Of a DNA stretch of 64,000 bases, positions 1-11,520 are shown piece by piece. This stretch comes from Aegilops tauschii subsp. strangulata. Lineage: Eukaryota; Streptophyta; Magnoliopsida; Poales; Poaceae. The notes below the pieces were generated by a model, which saw nothing but the letters and a program-made list of their open reading frames with translations, made no database searches and was not told where the DNA came from. Both the position numbers and the translations under genes were made by a program. The first letter of the stretch is position 1, and every line of letters begins with the position of its first letter. The DNA is taken from positions 161,238,627-161,302,626 of the forward strand of contig NC_053036.3 in the NCBI RefSeq assembly GCF_002575655.3, given 5' to 3'.

Positions 1-1343
1 AACCGACTTGCGGACGCCACAATAAATCCGCGCGCGTGGGCCGAGGGCGCGCGGCTGCGCGCCCCAGCGCGTCGCCCTGTCCCATCGCGCGCGTGGCCTG
101 TCAGGCCCTTCCGGCTTCCGGGCGCCATGTGGCGCCCGCGTGAAGTCCAAAAGGTTACCCCAAGATTCGACGAACTCCTCGGTTTCTCGCCTCTGACGAG
201 GTGCCGCGATCCGGCTTCCGGAAGCCGGCACACAGTGGGTGTTGCCGGACCCGGCGGCGATAAAATTTGCCTCCTCAGGGAAGGGAAACTACGAAGGCCC
301 TCCCATCCGAAGACGGCGGACCTTCACAGCTTCGGGGACTACTGTCGGGGGGATGAACCCAGGCAGGCAACGGAACCCGGATCCTTTTTAAAAATAACAG
401 GGCTAGCAATGCCCCTCAAGCCGGCCCATGCTTGGCCAGGTAGCTCGACCCGGCCAAGCCCCTCGACCCGGCAAAATACTCCAACCCGGTCGGACTCCTC
501 AACTCGGCCCCAACAACCAGCTCAAGACAATCGAGCCCGGCGCACCAAGACTTCCCCAACAAGCTAGCTCCTTCTGTGGCATGTCCTCCAACCCGGCCAC
601 AGGTCAGCTCCTGTCCCATCCCAGCCGTACGATGGGATGATTCTCCACCTATCGATGACAGAGGCAAGAGTACCCCGCCCATGCCTCAGGTCAGTCGGGG
701 CGTGGCAATAGTGCCCCACCTACCCGCTGACCAGGGCCAGTGTGGCAATAGTGCAACCGTCGTCACCAATGACGCCAGCAAGCGGTGACCTAACGGAGTG
801 CCACTATAGCCGACTCAACCCGGCCACCCCCTGACGATCGACAAGACGGCCAACAGTGCCCCCGTACCCAGCGGGCCCCGCACCCGGAGAACCCGGCGAG
901 CCCTGACCCCCAGCGGGTCCCAGCGCCGGCTTCCCGGACGATGACAACCCGGCCCCACAGCCTTGTAACATTACCCTTGTACCCCTGGAGGGTTGACCTA
1001 TAAAACCCCCAAGGAGCCCTCATGCATACGGGCAGACACCTTCGATCACTCACTCACTTACTCACACACACCTAGCGAGCAACACCCGAGGAGAGGGAGC
1101 AGCCTAAGCCCTGGCCTGTCTTCCTTCTTCCTCCATACAGCTCGAGGAGCAACTCTGTATTGTTACATATAAACCACACTCGGCAGGACTAGCGGTGTTA
1201 TCTCTCCGGAGAGCCCCGAACATGGGTATATTTTGCGTCCCGCGCTCGCTCAAGCCGACCTCGCCAATGGAGCCCACCAGTGCCCTCGAGCATCCTCCTA
1301 TCTTTAGCCATCCCTTGGCATCTGTCGTGCGCCCACCACGACA
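1..1343 (+). mobile_element. 3' end of a Gypsy-type LTR retrotransposon
   Basis: The first 342 bases are GC-rich internal sequence without a convincing reading frame. They end in a purine-rich tract (CTTCGGGGACTAC) directly before TGTCGGGG at 343, which is how many grass Gypsy elements join the polypurine tract to the 3' LTR. The LTR then runs to CCACGACA at 1343. The 5 bases after it, GGCAT (1344-1348), are the predicted target-site duplication; the partner copy lies off the left edge. The element interrupts an older antisense ORF remnant that starts at 1344. The direction of the purine tract sets the plus strand. The family is not assigned. Confidence 0.7.
343..1343 (+). repeat. 3' LTR, about 1.0 kb
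   Basis: TG...CA-type ends (TGTCGGGG ... CACGACA). A TATA box, CCTATAAAACC, lies at about 997-1006, followed by a TCACTCACTTACTCACACAC leader. That order is normal for an LTR promoter with R/U5 downstream. The 360-900 part is rich in CGACCCGG/CAACCCGG words. The start is fixed by the purine tract before it and the end by the terminal ACA. Confidence 0.7.
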
Positions 1344-1591
1344 GGCATAGACAAACCTCCCTCGATGTGGGTTACCAAGAGAATGCGCTTGTCCTCCTCC
1401 GGCACTGGCTCGATCTCCCCCGCCTTCGTGTGCCTCTATGCCTCCTGCGGGATGAGCCCCTCCACGGTGAGGTCCTACAACCGTCTGGCTGAGATGCGCG
1501 AGGTCCCCCGACGTCCCGCCTGCCAGGCCGCCGGTGCCCAAGGAAGTGGCCTTCCCAGCTTCTTCGCCTTGTCTGTGGAATCCTTCGCCAT
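1344..1591 (-). pseudogene. N-terminal fragment of an antisense 'putative gypsy-type transposon' ORF
   Basis: Reading leftward from the ATG at 1591-1589, the frame gives a lysine-rich start (MAKDSTDKAKKLGRP), then WAPAAWQAGRRGTSRISARRL, then VEGLIPQEA and EPVPEEDKRILLVTHIEGG. I recognise this as the start of the plant proteins grouped under PF04195 (putative gypsy-type transposon), which are commonly encoded antisense in grass Gypsy elements; their function is unknown. Two in-frame TAG stops break it, one after ARRL and one after PQEA. It ends abruptly at 1344, where the neighbouring LTR element was inserted. The family assignment is from memory; the stops and the truncation are visible. Confidence 0.6.
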
Positions 1592-1685
1592 GGATCTGAG
1601 TGCTCTAAGGCGCTCGAATGAGGAGGATAAGCAGAGGAGTCGAGGGATAAAAGGGGATCTGGAGAGCTAACACCAGCCCCCAATC

Positions 1686-1696
1686 CTTTTATATCT
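1686..1696 (-). promoter_or_regulatory. Candidate TATA box for the antisense ORF
   Basis: On the minus strand the sequence reads GATATAAAAGG, about 95 bases upstream of the ATG at 1591, which is a sensible distance for a plant promoter. No other support. Confidence 0.35.
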
Positions 1697-1949
1697 CTGA
1701 CTAAATCGCATGTCGGATCTCTCGCCGCAGATCTCTGGATCGACGGTGCACGTGACGAGATATCGTGTAGAACTACCGTGGCACGTGGCAGATTTATGGG
1801 GCAAAAATCGAGGTGTCGTACCCCCACTTTCCCCACTAACCCATGTCATTACCGCTTCCGCGCGCACACACACAAATTCAATCCCAAGATTTTTGGTGCA
1901 AATCGATCCGATTAATTGCTCAAAGTCCCTTTCCGAGGGACGTCCGTCA

Positions 1950-3040
1950 GTCTGACTGACCACCCTCCACGGGGATCCATGCACTCGGCTACTCTAAACA
2001 CCCGACCAAAGTGTTCTTCAGGATTGCTATGGGATGAGCTTGATGCCCTTCCGTGGGTTGACTTGGCCAATTCATTAGGCTCCGAGGCACATGACTCATA
2101 AATCTGGACTCGTAGAATGGCCTGCGCTAGAGTTCCCCTGGGATAAGGAGTGGCATCTCTCCAGAGAATCAGACCATGCGCTGGGATCACCACTCGGGTT
2201 ATAATGGCATGCCCTCACTCGGGCCTCAAGTCTATCTCCTATAGAGACAAGCGAATGCCACTAGGTTTTTCTCGGCAGTCAATGACACTCGATCATCCGG
2301 GGAACTTATAGTCCATAATCCATTGTGTTTTCATCTAAGGAGCAACGAACCACGATTAGGAAACGTATTCCGAGTGCCCCTGAAGCACTCGGACGTAATT
2401 GAAGGCTCGGTCCATGTGCCCTACGAATCCTCAACCGATTCCTGGGCTAATGATGAGGTTCATCTACTATAGGTAGAGTCATGAACCTGTCATATAAGGC
2501 CCACCTAGGGCCCTGCACCATCATTGGTAGGTATCAAGACCACACAAGCATTCAGATGAGTATGTTGGGAAGCTCAATCGGATACCTCGGCAGCACTCGG
2601 ACACCTCCTCAGTCGTCATGTCAATCAACACTTGGGCCAGAGAGATGGAGGGACGACATGGGAACTGTAACGGTCGAGGAATCCTAAGTCACCTTTAAAG
2701 TGGAGTCAAGACCATTGTTTCCCATAACTACTGTAGTTGAGGCTCTTTGCACCTGTAATTGCTGTAGTTAATGGCATTAAGTGCCTCGGCGGCGTGGAGT
2801 ACAGATAGCTGCAACGCACTCCATATAAGCTGCATTCCCCCTCCTGGTCCGCGGTTAAGCAGTCTCTGTAATCACACCCCCAAAGAAAACAAGCCTCAAG
2901 GCATGAGACCTAGGCTATTATCTCTGCCGAGAGGGGCCTGAACTTGTTAAACACTGAGTGTTACACCTGCGCCGTAGCTAGGCTCTTATCCTCTTTCATA
3001 CCCCTAGGACTCATTGTCAAGATCGTAACCCCGACGGACG
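1950..3040 (+). mobile_element. LTR-like segment of a second Gypsy element, boundaries approximate
   Basis: The right part carries CCATATAAGCTGC (TATA box at about 2822), then a leader, then GGCATGAGACCTAGGCTATTATCTC and GGGCCTGAACTTGT. This is the R/U5 wording I know from grass Gypsy LTRs that end just before a TTGGCGCCCACC primer site. Here the expected CACGACA end is degraded (about 3030) and no primer site follows. The left end is not visible. Words of the type ACTCGG are frequent between 2200 and 2640. It may be the 3' LTR of the element that carried the antisense ORF at 1344-1591, because that order is usual; this link is inference. Confidence 0.45.
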
Positions 3041-3889
3041 CTGCTGGCAGTCCATACGAGCGCGTGAAGTTGTACGGAACACGGTCTTGCGCTCTGGTCT
3101 TTCTGGTGTGCCTCCTACTTGGTCTCCACTATCTCCTCTTTACTCATTTTCATGTATGACTTGATTTCATTCATAAATAGCCCATTTCCAGTGGAAATAA
3201 AATAAAGATAGGATATGTGCAATGCAATCCTTTGCACTCATTAGCCATTAGTAACAATATTAGAGCGATATCTCATTTTTTATGTAATATCTTGGTTCAA
3301 ACTCAGGTTTGATGAGCGTAAAAATAACACTCACCAATAGTGGCAATCGTATCTATCGAACAATATGAACGGGGTACACTCAAGAAACTATACAGGTTTG
3401 AGTCCTCTTCGGTGGAGGTAATACCATACTCATGTGGTGCTCTTGCTCTCGGCATAGGTTACAATGTCAGAGAGTTGAACCCACAAATCGATGCCCTACT
3501 CCCGGCTTATATAGAGTACCCTAGGAGGGATTGCCATAACAGATTGGTATAAATGCTATTGATGGTCGTATGCACGACCGACTGTATGTGACCATTACTA
3601 TTGGCAAATGTCGTATGTAACAAGATTATGTCACCATTGGGTAAACGTTCATATTAAATGTTTTATGGGGTTACGGTATCCTAGGACTCGGTCCACTATA
3701 GGTCATTTGACTGGTCATGTCTTCTTGATGACCGATTGTTGGACGGGTTAATAATCCAACTGTAGACACTTAACCGTTGTGATGATCTTCCTTGGAATCC
3801 AATGCCCTAGGTTGTAGCTCCAATGGACTTAGCGTGTAGCCCCCTTGCCCATTGTATTATAGACCGTATTCTTGATTGACGTGGGTCTT
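3041..3889. other. Unassigned non-coding stretch
   Basis: No long reading frame, terminal repeat or recognised gene. The composition is average (mixed AT/GC) and unlike the GC-rich LTR to its left. Probably an old transposon remnant. Confidence 0.5.
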
Positions 3890-4447
3890 TGTGACGTCCC
3901 CAATTTAATCACGCACTAATCGTACACACAAATGTGCACGATCAAGATCAGAGACTCACGGGAAGATATCACAACACAACTCTAGACACAAACTAAAGTT
4001 ATACAAGCTGTATATTACAAGCTAGGGGCCTCGAGGGCTCGAATACATAAGCTCGAATACAAACGAGTCAGCAGAAGCAACAATATTTGAGTACATACAT
4101 AAGTAAACAAGTTTGCCTTAAGAAGGCTAGCACTAACATCAACACATATCGAAAAGGCAAGGCCTCCTACGTGGGAGCCTCCTAACTACTCCTGGTCATC
4201 GGTGGCCTCCACGTAGTAGTAGGCATCCTCGTGGTAGTATTAGTCGTCGGCAATGGCATCTGGCTGCTGGGATTCGCCAACTAATCGCGGTAATTGGGTA
4301 CAGGGGGAAAAGAGGTAGCAAAGCAACCGTGAGTACTCATCCAAAGTACTCACAAGACTTATATCAGATCTACACTACATATGCATTGGTATCAATAAAA
4401 GGGGGTAGTATATGTGGACTGAACTGCAGAATGCCAGAATAAGGGGG
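3890..4447 (-). mobile_element. Terminal fragment of a Gypsy LTR (TGTGACGTCCCC end)
   Basis: It begins TGTGACGTCCCC at 3890 and is cut at 4447 by the WHAM-like element. Sequence such as GGCCTCGAGGGCTCGAATACA and CTAACTACTCCTGGTC is what I associate with the 3' part of a long Triticeae Gypsy LTR read on the minus strand. The rest of the LTR would lie beyond the far end of the inserted nest and is not found in this window. Strand is inferred from resemblance, not from a primer site or polypurine tract. Confidence 0.5.
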
Positions 4448-5818
4448 TGATGCGTCTCCAACGTATCTATTTTTTCAAACTCTTCTGCCCTTCTTTTGGA
4501 CTCCAATTTGCATGATTTGAATGGAACTAACCCGGGCTGATGCTATTTTCAGCAGAATTGCCATGCTGTTATTTTTGTGCAGAAATCAAAGTTCTCGGAT
4601 TGACCTGAAAATTTTACGGAGAATTTTTTTGGAATATATAAAAAATACTGGCGCAAGAAGTTAGCAGAGGGGGGCCACCCAGAGGCCACAAGCCCTAGGG
4701 CACGCCCTGCAGGCTTGTGGGCCCCGTGGACCTCCTTCGACCCTAATTCCAACTCTATAAGTACCTATTTGTGGAGAAAAAAATTAGAGAGAAGGATTCA
4801 TCGTGTTTTACGATACGGAGCCGCCGCCGCCTCCTATTCTTCATCGGGAGGGTTGTTCTGGAGTTCGTTCGGGGCTCCGGAGAGGGGGATTCATCGCCAA
4901 CCTTCCTCCATCACCAATTTCATGATGCTCACCGCCGTGCGTGAGTAATTCCATCGTAGGCTTGCTGGACGGTGATGGGTTGGATGAGATTTATCATGTA
5001 ATCGAGTTAGTTTTGTGAGGGTTTTATCCCTAGTATCCACTATGTTCTGAGATTGATGTTGTTATGACTTTGTTATGCTTAATTCTTGTCACTAGGGCCC
5101 GAGTGCCATGATTTCAGATCTAAACCTATTATGTTTTCATGAATATATTTGTGTTCTTGATCCGATCTTGCAAGTTGTAGAGACCAATTATGAGTTATGA
5201 TCCGCATACCCCAAGGTGACAATAATTGGGATTCTTTCCCATGATTATCGTAGTTTGAGGAGTTCATGTATTCACTAAGTGTTAATGCTTTATTCCGGTT
5301 CTTATTAAAAGGAGGCATAATATCCCTTAGTTTCCATTAGGACCCCGCTGCCACGGGAGGGTAGGACAAAAATGCCATGCAAGTTCTTTTCTATAAGTAT
5401 GTATGACTATATACGGAATGCGTGCCTACATTATATTGATGAATTGGATCTAGTTCTCTGTCACCATTGGTTATGACTGCTACATGATGAATATCATCCA
5501 ACATAATTATCATTGTCGATCGAATGCCTATGAGCTTTTCACATATTAATCTTTGCTAAGTTACTTTCATTGCTACTGCTGTTACAATCACTACAAAACT
5601 ACTATTGTTACTTTTGCCACTATTACTGTTAATTCCATACGACTTTGCTACTAAATACTTTGAAGCAGATATTAAGTCTTTCAGGTGTGGTTGAATTAAC
5701 AACTCAACTGCTAATACTCGTGAATATTCTTTGGCTCCCCTTGTGTCGAATCAATAAATTTGGGTTGAATACTCTACCCTCGAAAACTGTTGCGATCCCC
5801 TATACTTGTGGGTTATAA
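4448..5818 (+). repeat. 5' LTR of the WHAM-like element
   Basis: Starts TGATGCGTCTCCAACGTATC and ends GTGGGTTATAA, where the expected terminal CA has become AA. Length 1371 bp. A TATA box, CTCTATAAGTACC, lies near 4753, and a GAGCCGCCGCCGCC leader follows. The TGATGCGTCTCC start is characteristic of WHAM/Sabrina-type Triticeae LTRs as I remember them. Confidence 0.75.
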
Positions 5819-5859
5819 AGACCTTTTTCTGGCGCAGTTGGCGCGGAGCATAGCTCTAT

Positions 5860-6380
5860 TTGCCGAATCACTTGGGATTTATATCTGTTGATCACTATGA
5901 GGAATTTGAAATATACCAGAACCAGGATTTTCCCTCTACTACGAGGGGAGGTAAGGAACTGCCATCTAGCTCTGCACTTGATTCACCTTCTGTTTTGAGT
6001 AAACTTGTGACACCTACACCTGCTATTAATTCTGATATGTCGCAAGTAATTGATGATGCTACTTCTACTATGCATGATGCTTATGATGATACTACTACTT
6101 TGCTTGATAAGACTGTGCCACTCAGTGAATTTCTTGACGAACAACTTGCTAGAGCTAAAGATATCGAGAATGTTGAAACTGATGATATTTCTGAAATTGA
6201 TGAAAACTGACCACTTTGAAACACCTGTTAGACCTAGCTCTCCTAGCTAGATATGAATTGCTTGTTATAACTGAGGGTTATGTTATGGATGGAGAGGTAG
6301 CTAGGGACGTTCTTGCTTGTAAAGATAGAGAGGATCTAAAGAAACTACTAGTCAAATTGAAAGAAAAAAATTTGAATGCT
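5860..6380 (+). pseudogene. gag 5' part of the WHAM-like element (first half of a split gene)
   Basis: The frame reads acidic, low-complexity protein (LPSSSALDSPSVLSKLVTPT, then a DDTTTLLDKTVPLSEFLDEQL stretch) typical of the Gag N-terminus in this family. A stop comes at 6208-6210, and a degenerate stretch before 6290 is followed by VMDGEV and CKDREDLKKLLVK in another frame. The gene is cut at 6380 by the Sabrina-like insertion and continues at 23015. There is no ATG at the start of this frame; the original start is uncertain. Function by family: capsid/nucleocapsid precursor for particle assembly. Confidence 0.65.
6376..6380 (+). repeat. Target-site duplication ATGCT (left copy)
   Basis: ATGCT at 6376-6380 is repeated at 23010-23014, directly flanking the TGATATG...GTAGCA ends of the Sabrina-like element. 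Removing the insert and one copy rejoins the gag text across the junction. Confidence 0.92.
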
Positions 6381-7951
6381 TGATATGTCTCCAACGTATC
6401 TATAATTTTTTATTGTTCCATGCTATTATATTATCTATTTTGGATGTTTTATATGCATTAATATGTTATTTAATATTATTTTGGGGACTAACCTATTAAC
6501 CTAGAGCCCAGTGCCAGTTTCTGTTTTTCCCTTGTTTTTGAATTTCGCAGAAAAGGAATATCAAACGGAGTCCAAACGAAATAAAACTTTCGCAATGATT
6601 TTTCTTGGACCAGAAGACACCTACAAGACTTGGAGATGAAGTCAGAATTCCCACGAGGCAATCGACGACAAGCCTTAGGGGCGCACCCTTGGGGGGCGCC
6701 CCTGGCTTGTGGCCCCCTCGGGAGTCCACTAACCTCCTTCCTTGGCCTATAAATTCAGATATATTCCCAAACCCTCAGAAGCATCCACGAAAAAAAAAAT
6801 CCGCCGCCGCAACCTTCTGTTCCCGTGAGATCCCATCTTGGGGCCTTTTCCAGTGATCTTCCAGACGGGGGTTCGATGACGGAGGGCATCTACATCAACC
6901 CTATTGCCCTTCTGATAAAGTGTGAGTAGTTTACCTTAGACCAACGAGTCCATAGCTAGTAGCTAGATGGCTTCTTCTCTGTCTTTGATCTTCAATACAA
7001 TGTTCTCTCGATGTTCTTGGAGATCTATACGATGTAATCTTCTTTTGCTGTGTGTTTGTAGAGATCCGATGAATTGTGGATTTATGATCAGATTATCTGT
7101 GAATATTATTTTAATCTTCTCTGAATTCTTACATGCATGATTTGATATCTTTGTATTTCTCTTCAAATTATCGGTTTGGTTTGGCCAACTAGATTGGTAT
7201 TTCTTGCAATGGGAGAGGTGCTTAGATTTGGGATCAATCTTGCGGTGTCCTCACCCAGTGACATAGTAGGGGTAGTGAGGCACGTATTGTATTGTTGCCA
7301 TCAAGGATAAAAAGATGGGGTTTTCATCATATTGCTTGAGTTTATCCCTCTACATCATGTCATCTTACTTAAGGCGTTACTCCATTCTTTATGTACTCTA
7401 GATGCATGCGGGATAGCGGTCGACGTGTGGAGTAAGAGTAGTAGATGCAAGCAGGAGTCGGTCTTCTTGACACGGACGTGATGCCTCTATGCATAATCAT
7501 TGCCTTGGATATCATCATAACTTTGCACTTTTCTATCAATTTCTCAACAGTAATTTGTTCACCCACCGTATTATTTGCCCCAAGAGAGAAGCCTCTAGTG
7601 AAACCTATGGCCCTCGGGTCTATTTTCCATCATGTATTTTTAGATCTATAAACCAAAAAATACCTTGCTGCAATTTATTTACTTTTATTTTGTTTTATGT
7701 TTTAGCAATATTTTATACCTATCTCTATCAGATCTCACCTTTGCAACTGATCGTGAAGGGATTGACAACCCCTTTATCGCGTTGGGTGCAAGTGTTTGAT
7801 TGTTTATGCTGGTGCATAGATTGGAGACTTGCGTGTACCTCCTACTGGATTGATAGCATGGTTCTCTAACTGAGGGAAATACTTATCTCTACTTTGCTAT
7901 GTCGCCCTTTCCTCTTCAAGGGGAAAATCAACGCAAGCTCAAGAAGTAGCA
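6381..7951 (+). repeat. 5' LTR of the Sabrina-like element
   Basis: TGATATGTCTCCAACG ... CTCAAGAAGTAGCA, 1571 bp. TATA box GGCCTATAAATTC at about 6745. The U5-type text (GGTCTATTTTCC, TTTATCGCGTTGGGTGCAAG) is repeated almost unchanged in the 3' LTR. Its 3' end is fixed by the matching GTAGCA end of the 3' LTR at 23009. Confidence 0.9.
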
Positions 7952-8225
7952 GGAAGAATTTCTGGCTCCGTTACTGGGGAGGTCTACATCAAGCCTACCA
8001 AGTATCTATCATAAACTCTCATCTCTTGCATTACATTATTTGCCATTTGCCTCTCATTTTCCTCTCCCCCACTTTCAAAATGATTTTCAGAAAAATACAA
8101 AAAGATTTGCCGTTTTTATTTCGCCCTCTTTTTTGTTTGCCTTTTTCTCGTTCAATCTTATGTTTGCTTGTGTTGCCACGTGCCTTCTATTTGCTTGCGT
8201 CCTCGCTTGCTAAAAATCTATTGAT

Positions 8226-9110
8226 ATGGATCCTCATCCACTTGCTAATCTTTTTAAGAGATCCAATTATGATGAACCAATTGCTAGTGAGTTGAGTGCA
8301 CTAGATTATCTTTATGAGGTTTTGCTTGAGATTCGTGATTCTGAAAATTGTGATGAAGTGTTGAAATAAGAAATTTATGAAGTGATTCACGATAGTGCCT
8401 TGAATGAAAAGCATGATTGTAATGATATTATTATAAATTATATAAATGTCAATTGTGTTAATGATATACAAAACCCTAAGCTTGGCGATGCTAGTTTTGC
8501 TATGTCCACTACTTGTTGCAATGATCATGATTGGGGTAATTCTTCTTATAATCTTGAAAATTAATTTAATCCCCATGATTAATATGAGATTGATAATAAT
8601 GTTTGCAATAATATTGAAAATGAGTTTGGAAGAGTGTCAACTTTAGATCCCACATATTTGGAAAATGTTCAATCTTATGAAGTTTTTGATAAAAGTGGGT
8701 TTGGAAAGGTCAAGACTTTATTTGATGATAACCCCACTATTTTGGAAGAGTGTCAACTTTGCATGCATGAGGATCATGTAGGAAATATGTTGTGTGATAG
8801 CTAGATTGTTGAATTTGATTATGATCCTACATGCAATTATTATGAGAGAGGAAAATATGGTTGTAGAAATTTTCATGTTACTAAATTACCTCTCATCATG
8901 TTGAGATTGCTATTGTTTGTTTCTTCTTCCATGCATATGCTAGTTTTTTCTTGCCATGATAATCTATTTGCTTATAAAATTCCTTTGCATAGGAAGTATG
9001 TTAGACTTAGATGTGTTTGTCATGTGTTTTATGATGCTGTCTTTGTGCTTCAATTCTTGTCTTTCGAGTGGGCATCATTGAAATCTCAATGCCTAGCTAA
9101 AAGGCTTTAA
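8226..9110 (+). pseudogene. Degenerate ORF of unknown function in the Sabrina-like element
   Basis: One frame from ATG 8226 (MDPHPLANLFKRSNYDEP) runs to the TAA at 9108-9110 through four in-frame stops (8367-8370 area, 8562-8564, 8580-8582, 8802-8804). About 290 codons. The protein would be acidic and asparagine/cysteine-rich, with the text ALDYLYEVLLEIRDSENCDE, then KYGCRNFHVTKLPL, and a hydrophobic end (LRLLLFVSSSMHMLVFSC). I recall near-identical ORFs in other Sabrina copies, so it was once a conserved element gene, but I know of no function. It is not gag or pol. The stops look like C-to-T changes (for example CAA to TAA at the first). Confidence 0.6.
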
Positions 9111-9330
9111 AGAAAAGCGCTTATTGGGAGACAACCCAATATTTGTTTCCTATTTTTGAATAAATATATCATCTAGCCTCTGATTAGATGTGTTTTCATG
9201 TTTTAAATTAGTGTTTGGGCCAAGTAAGACCTTTGGAATGGCTTACGGTGATAGTTGATTTGATCTTGCTGAAAAACAGAAACTTTCGTGCCGAGTAAAA
9301 TAATTTTCCTTTTCACAAAAGCGTGATAAA

Positions 9331-9335
9331 ATACT
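9331..9335 (+). repeat. Target-site duplication ATACT (left copy)
   Basis: ATACT at 9331-9335 and again at 16353-16357 bracket the TGTTGGTG...CCGACA ends of the nested Gypsy element. Confidence 0.92.
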
Positions 9336-10135
9336 TGTTGGTGTTCTAGGAACCAGGGTACCCAGACTTGCCTGCCTGCGGCCCATGCCGTGGCTCCCTC
9401 GACGGCCTGGTATGGCCCATCTACGCGACCATCAAGGCAAGGCCCTCGCGAGGGGCCAAGCCACGCGAGGCGGACGACTCCAAGACCTCCGAAGGGAGCG
9501 GCCTCCCCAGACTGCTCCTGAGGAGCAGAGATTCCTATGCACCTGCCCAACCTCATGAGGTCACGGTGACGCAAGCCATGACGACCAAGGCCAGGCGGGC
9601 GCCAGTGGGCGCAGAGAGGACAGTTTGCTCTTCGATGCTAAGGAGGCAAGCGTAGGCGCGGGTTCCCAAGGAATCAGGCAAAGGTTTTGATTCCAGTGCA
9701 ACAAGACCAAGACCGCCAGGACGGCAGGAAGGATGTCATTGCCAAGCCCACTGCAGCGTCACGACCAGAAGCTTTGTAGGCAAAGACCACCTTTCATCAG
9801 CATAAGATGCACTACTTGTCCCCTTCAAACTGGCCACTGTGGAATCCCTTCCCGCCTACGTTTTGGGGGAAGAGGGCCAAGGCCACTATAAATATAGGTT
9901 AGCCACCGCCATAGAGGGGGATGGGAATCTCTCAGCTCATTCCCTCACCAGAGCAAGTCTCACAAGGTTGGTCTTCCCTTGTACTTGCTCATCCTCAGCC
10001 CCTCGTGAGGCAAATCCACCACAAAGCAGGAGTAGGGTCTTACACCGAAGGGGAGGTTGGCTGGAGAGGTTGAGTTCTTCGCACACACCCCAGAGTTCGA
10101 ACCTTTATTTGATCCGCGGAGCCCTGAATCAGACA
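9336..10135 (+). repeat. 5' LTR of the nested Gypsy element
   Basis: TGTTGGTGTTCTAGG ... CTGAATCAGACA, 800 bp. TATA box CACTATAAATATAGG at about 9885. It is about 70 bp shorter than its partner because a segment corresponding to about 16200-16270 of the 3' LTR is missing. Confidence 0.9.
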
Positions 10136-10206
10136 TTTGGCGCGCCAGGTTGGGGCGCGTGAAGCTTCCCTGCCACCGTTCGCTCCTCCTCCGTTCCTTC
10201 GCTCCT

Positions 10207-11480
10207 ATGGCCGAAGCTCCCCGTGTTCATGTCGAGCGTCGGGCTGCTCGTGTCACTCAGACGACACCCATGGGTAACAGTGCTCTTCGCCGCTCTGCCT
10301 ACCCGGTGGCTAACGCCGCCACCGACCCTGCTGCACGTGAGCAGCAGCACTCATCGCTGCCACCGCCTGTGCGGCACGACAGCCGCACCGCGACTCCATC
10401 ATCCACTCTAGTCACGACGTCGTCTTCTCACGCCCGCCGTGGGCCGGCGAATGCGCAGGCTGCGCTGGTCATAGCGTGTGAGCTTTTGCGCTACCGCCCG
10501 GCCAACAACCTCTACGACGACTAGCTCAGCCGCATCGCCAAGCTCGTCAGCACCGCTGGAGAAGCCCTGCACCGTCCCGATCGCCTCGTCCCCCACCGTC
10601 ACTGGCAGGCGACGTGCCTCACGGCATGCCTCCTCCTCCTCTGCACGACGTGGATCTCGAGCCTAGGTGTGCGGCACCGTAGCATGATCCGCCGTGTAGG
10701 GCGCCGGCGTGCGATGAAGAAAGCTGCCAGGTGGTGCAGTGGCAACAAGCCGATGAGCACGTGCTTCCAGCACCGCCGCGTCAAGGTCGTGTACCACCAG
10801 AAGTGGCGGTGCGCAGGCATCAAGATCAAGATCCTCCCATGCGACCGGCCCCGGTGAGCGTGGCAGGCTGCCATGCTTTCACCCCGGAGCTACGCCGCGT
10901 CGTCTGGCCCGGCAAGTTCAAGCCGGATCTGCGTCCAAGCTACGATGACATCCCTGACCCTGCCGAGTTCCTCTAGCTTTACGAGCTAAGCATCGAGGCA
11001 GCGAATGGCGACGACAAAGTCATGGCGAACTGGTTCCCCATGGCCCTCGAGGACGGCGCGCGTTCCTGGCTCCTGAACCTCCCGGTGAGGTCGATCTCCT
11101 CCTAGGACGAGCTCCGGGAGCGCTTCGTTGCCAACTTCCAGGGCACTCGTGACCGCGCTCCTGGAGAAGGCGACCTGCGACGCATCAAGCAGCAGCTGGG
11201 AGAAACCTTGCACAAGTACATACAATGTTTCACAAACGTTCGCCTCAAGATCCGAAAGGTGTCAGATGAGGCCATCATTTCAGTGTTCGCTGATGGCGTC
11301 CGGGATGTCAAGATGAAGGAGGAGCTCGCCATACATGAGGAGCCGTGTTCAGCTCTGGAGATGTTCAATATGGCAACCAGGTGTGCAAGGGCATAAGAAG
11401 GCCGCCTCTCCCTCCTGGAGCTCCTGGAGGTTGATCCTGAAGACAAGAAGGACAAGGCTAAGGAAGTGAAGTGCAAGGGC
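10207..11480 (+). pseudogene. gag of the nested Gypsy element, broken
   Basis: ATG at 10207 starts MAEAPRVHVERRAARVTQ, about 70 bases after the primer site. A TAG at 10522 ends that frame. The Gag core (Retrotrans_gag type) is then read in another frame: DDIPDPAEFL, SIEAANGDDKVMANWFPMAL, DGARSWLLNLP, DELRERFVANFQGT, LGETLHKYIQCFTNVRLKI. That core has in-frame TAGs at 10974 and about 11105 and a TAA at 11394. Several stops replace residues I expect to be Gln or Trp (CAG or TGG to TAG). Role by family: structural precursor of the virus-like particle. Not translatable as a full protein now. Confidence 0.75.
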
Positions 11481-11520
11481 CCTGCCGTGCTGGCCGCGGA
11501 GCCTGAGATGAAGCGCAGCC

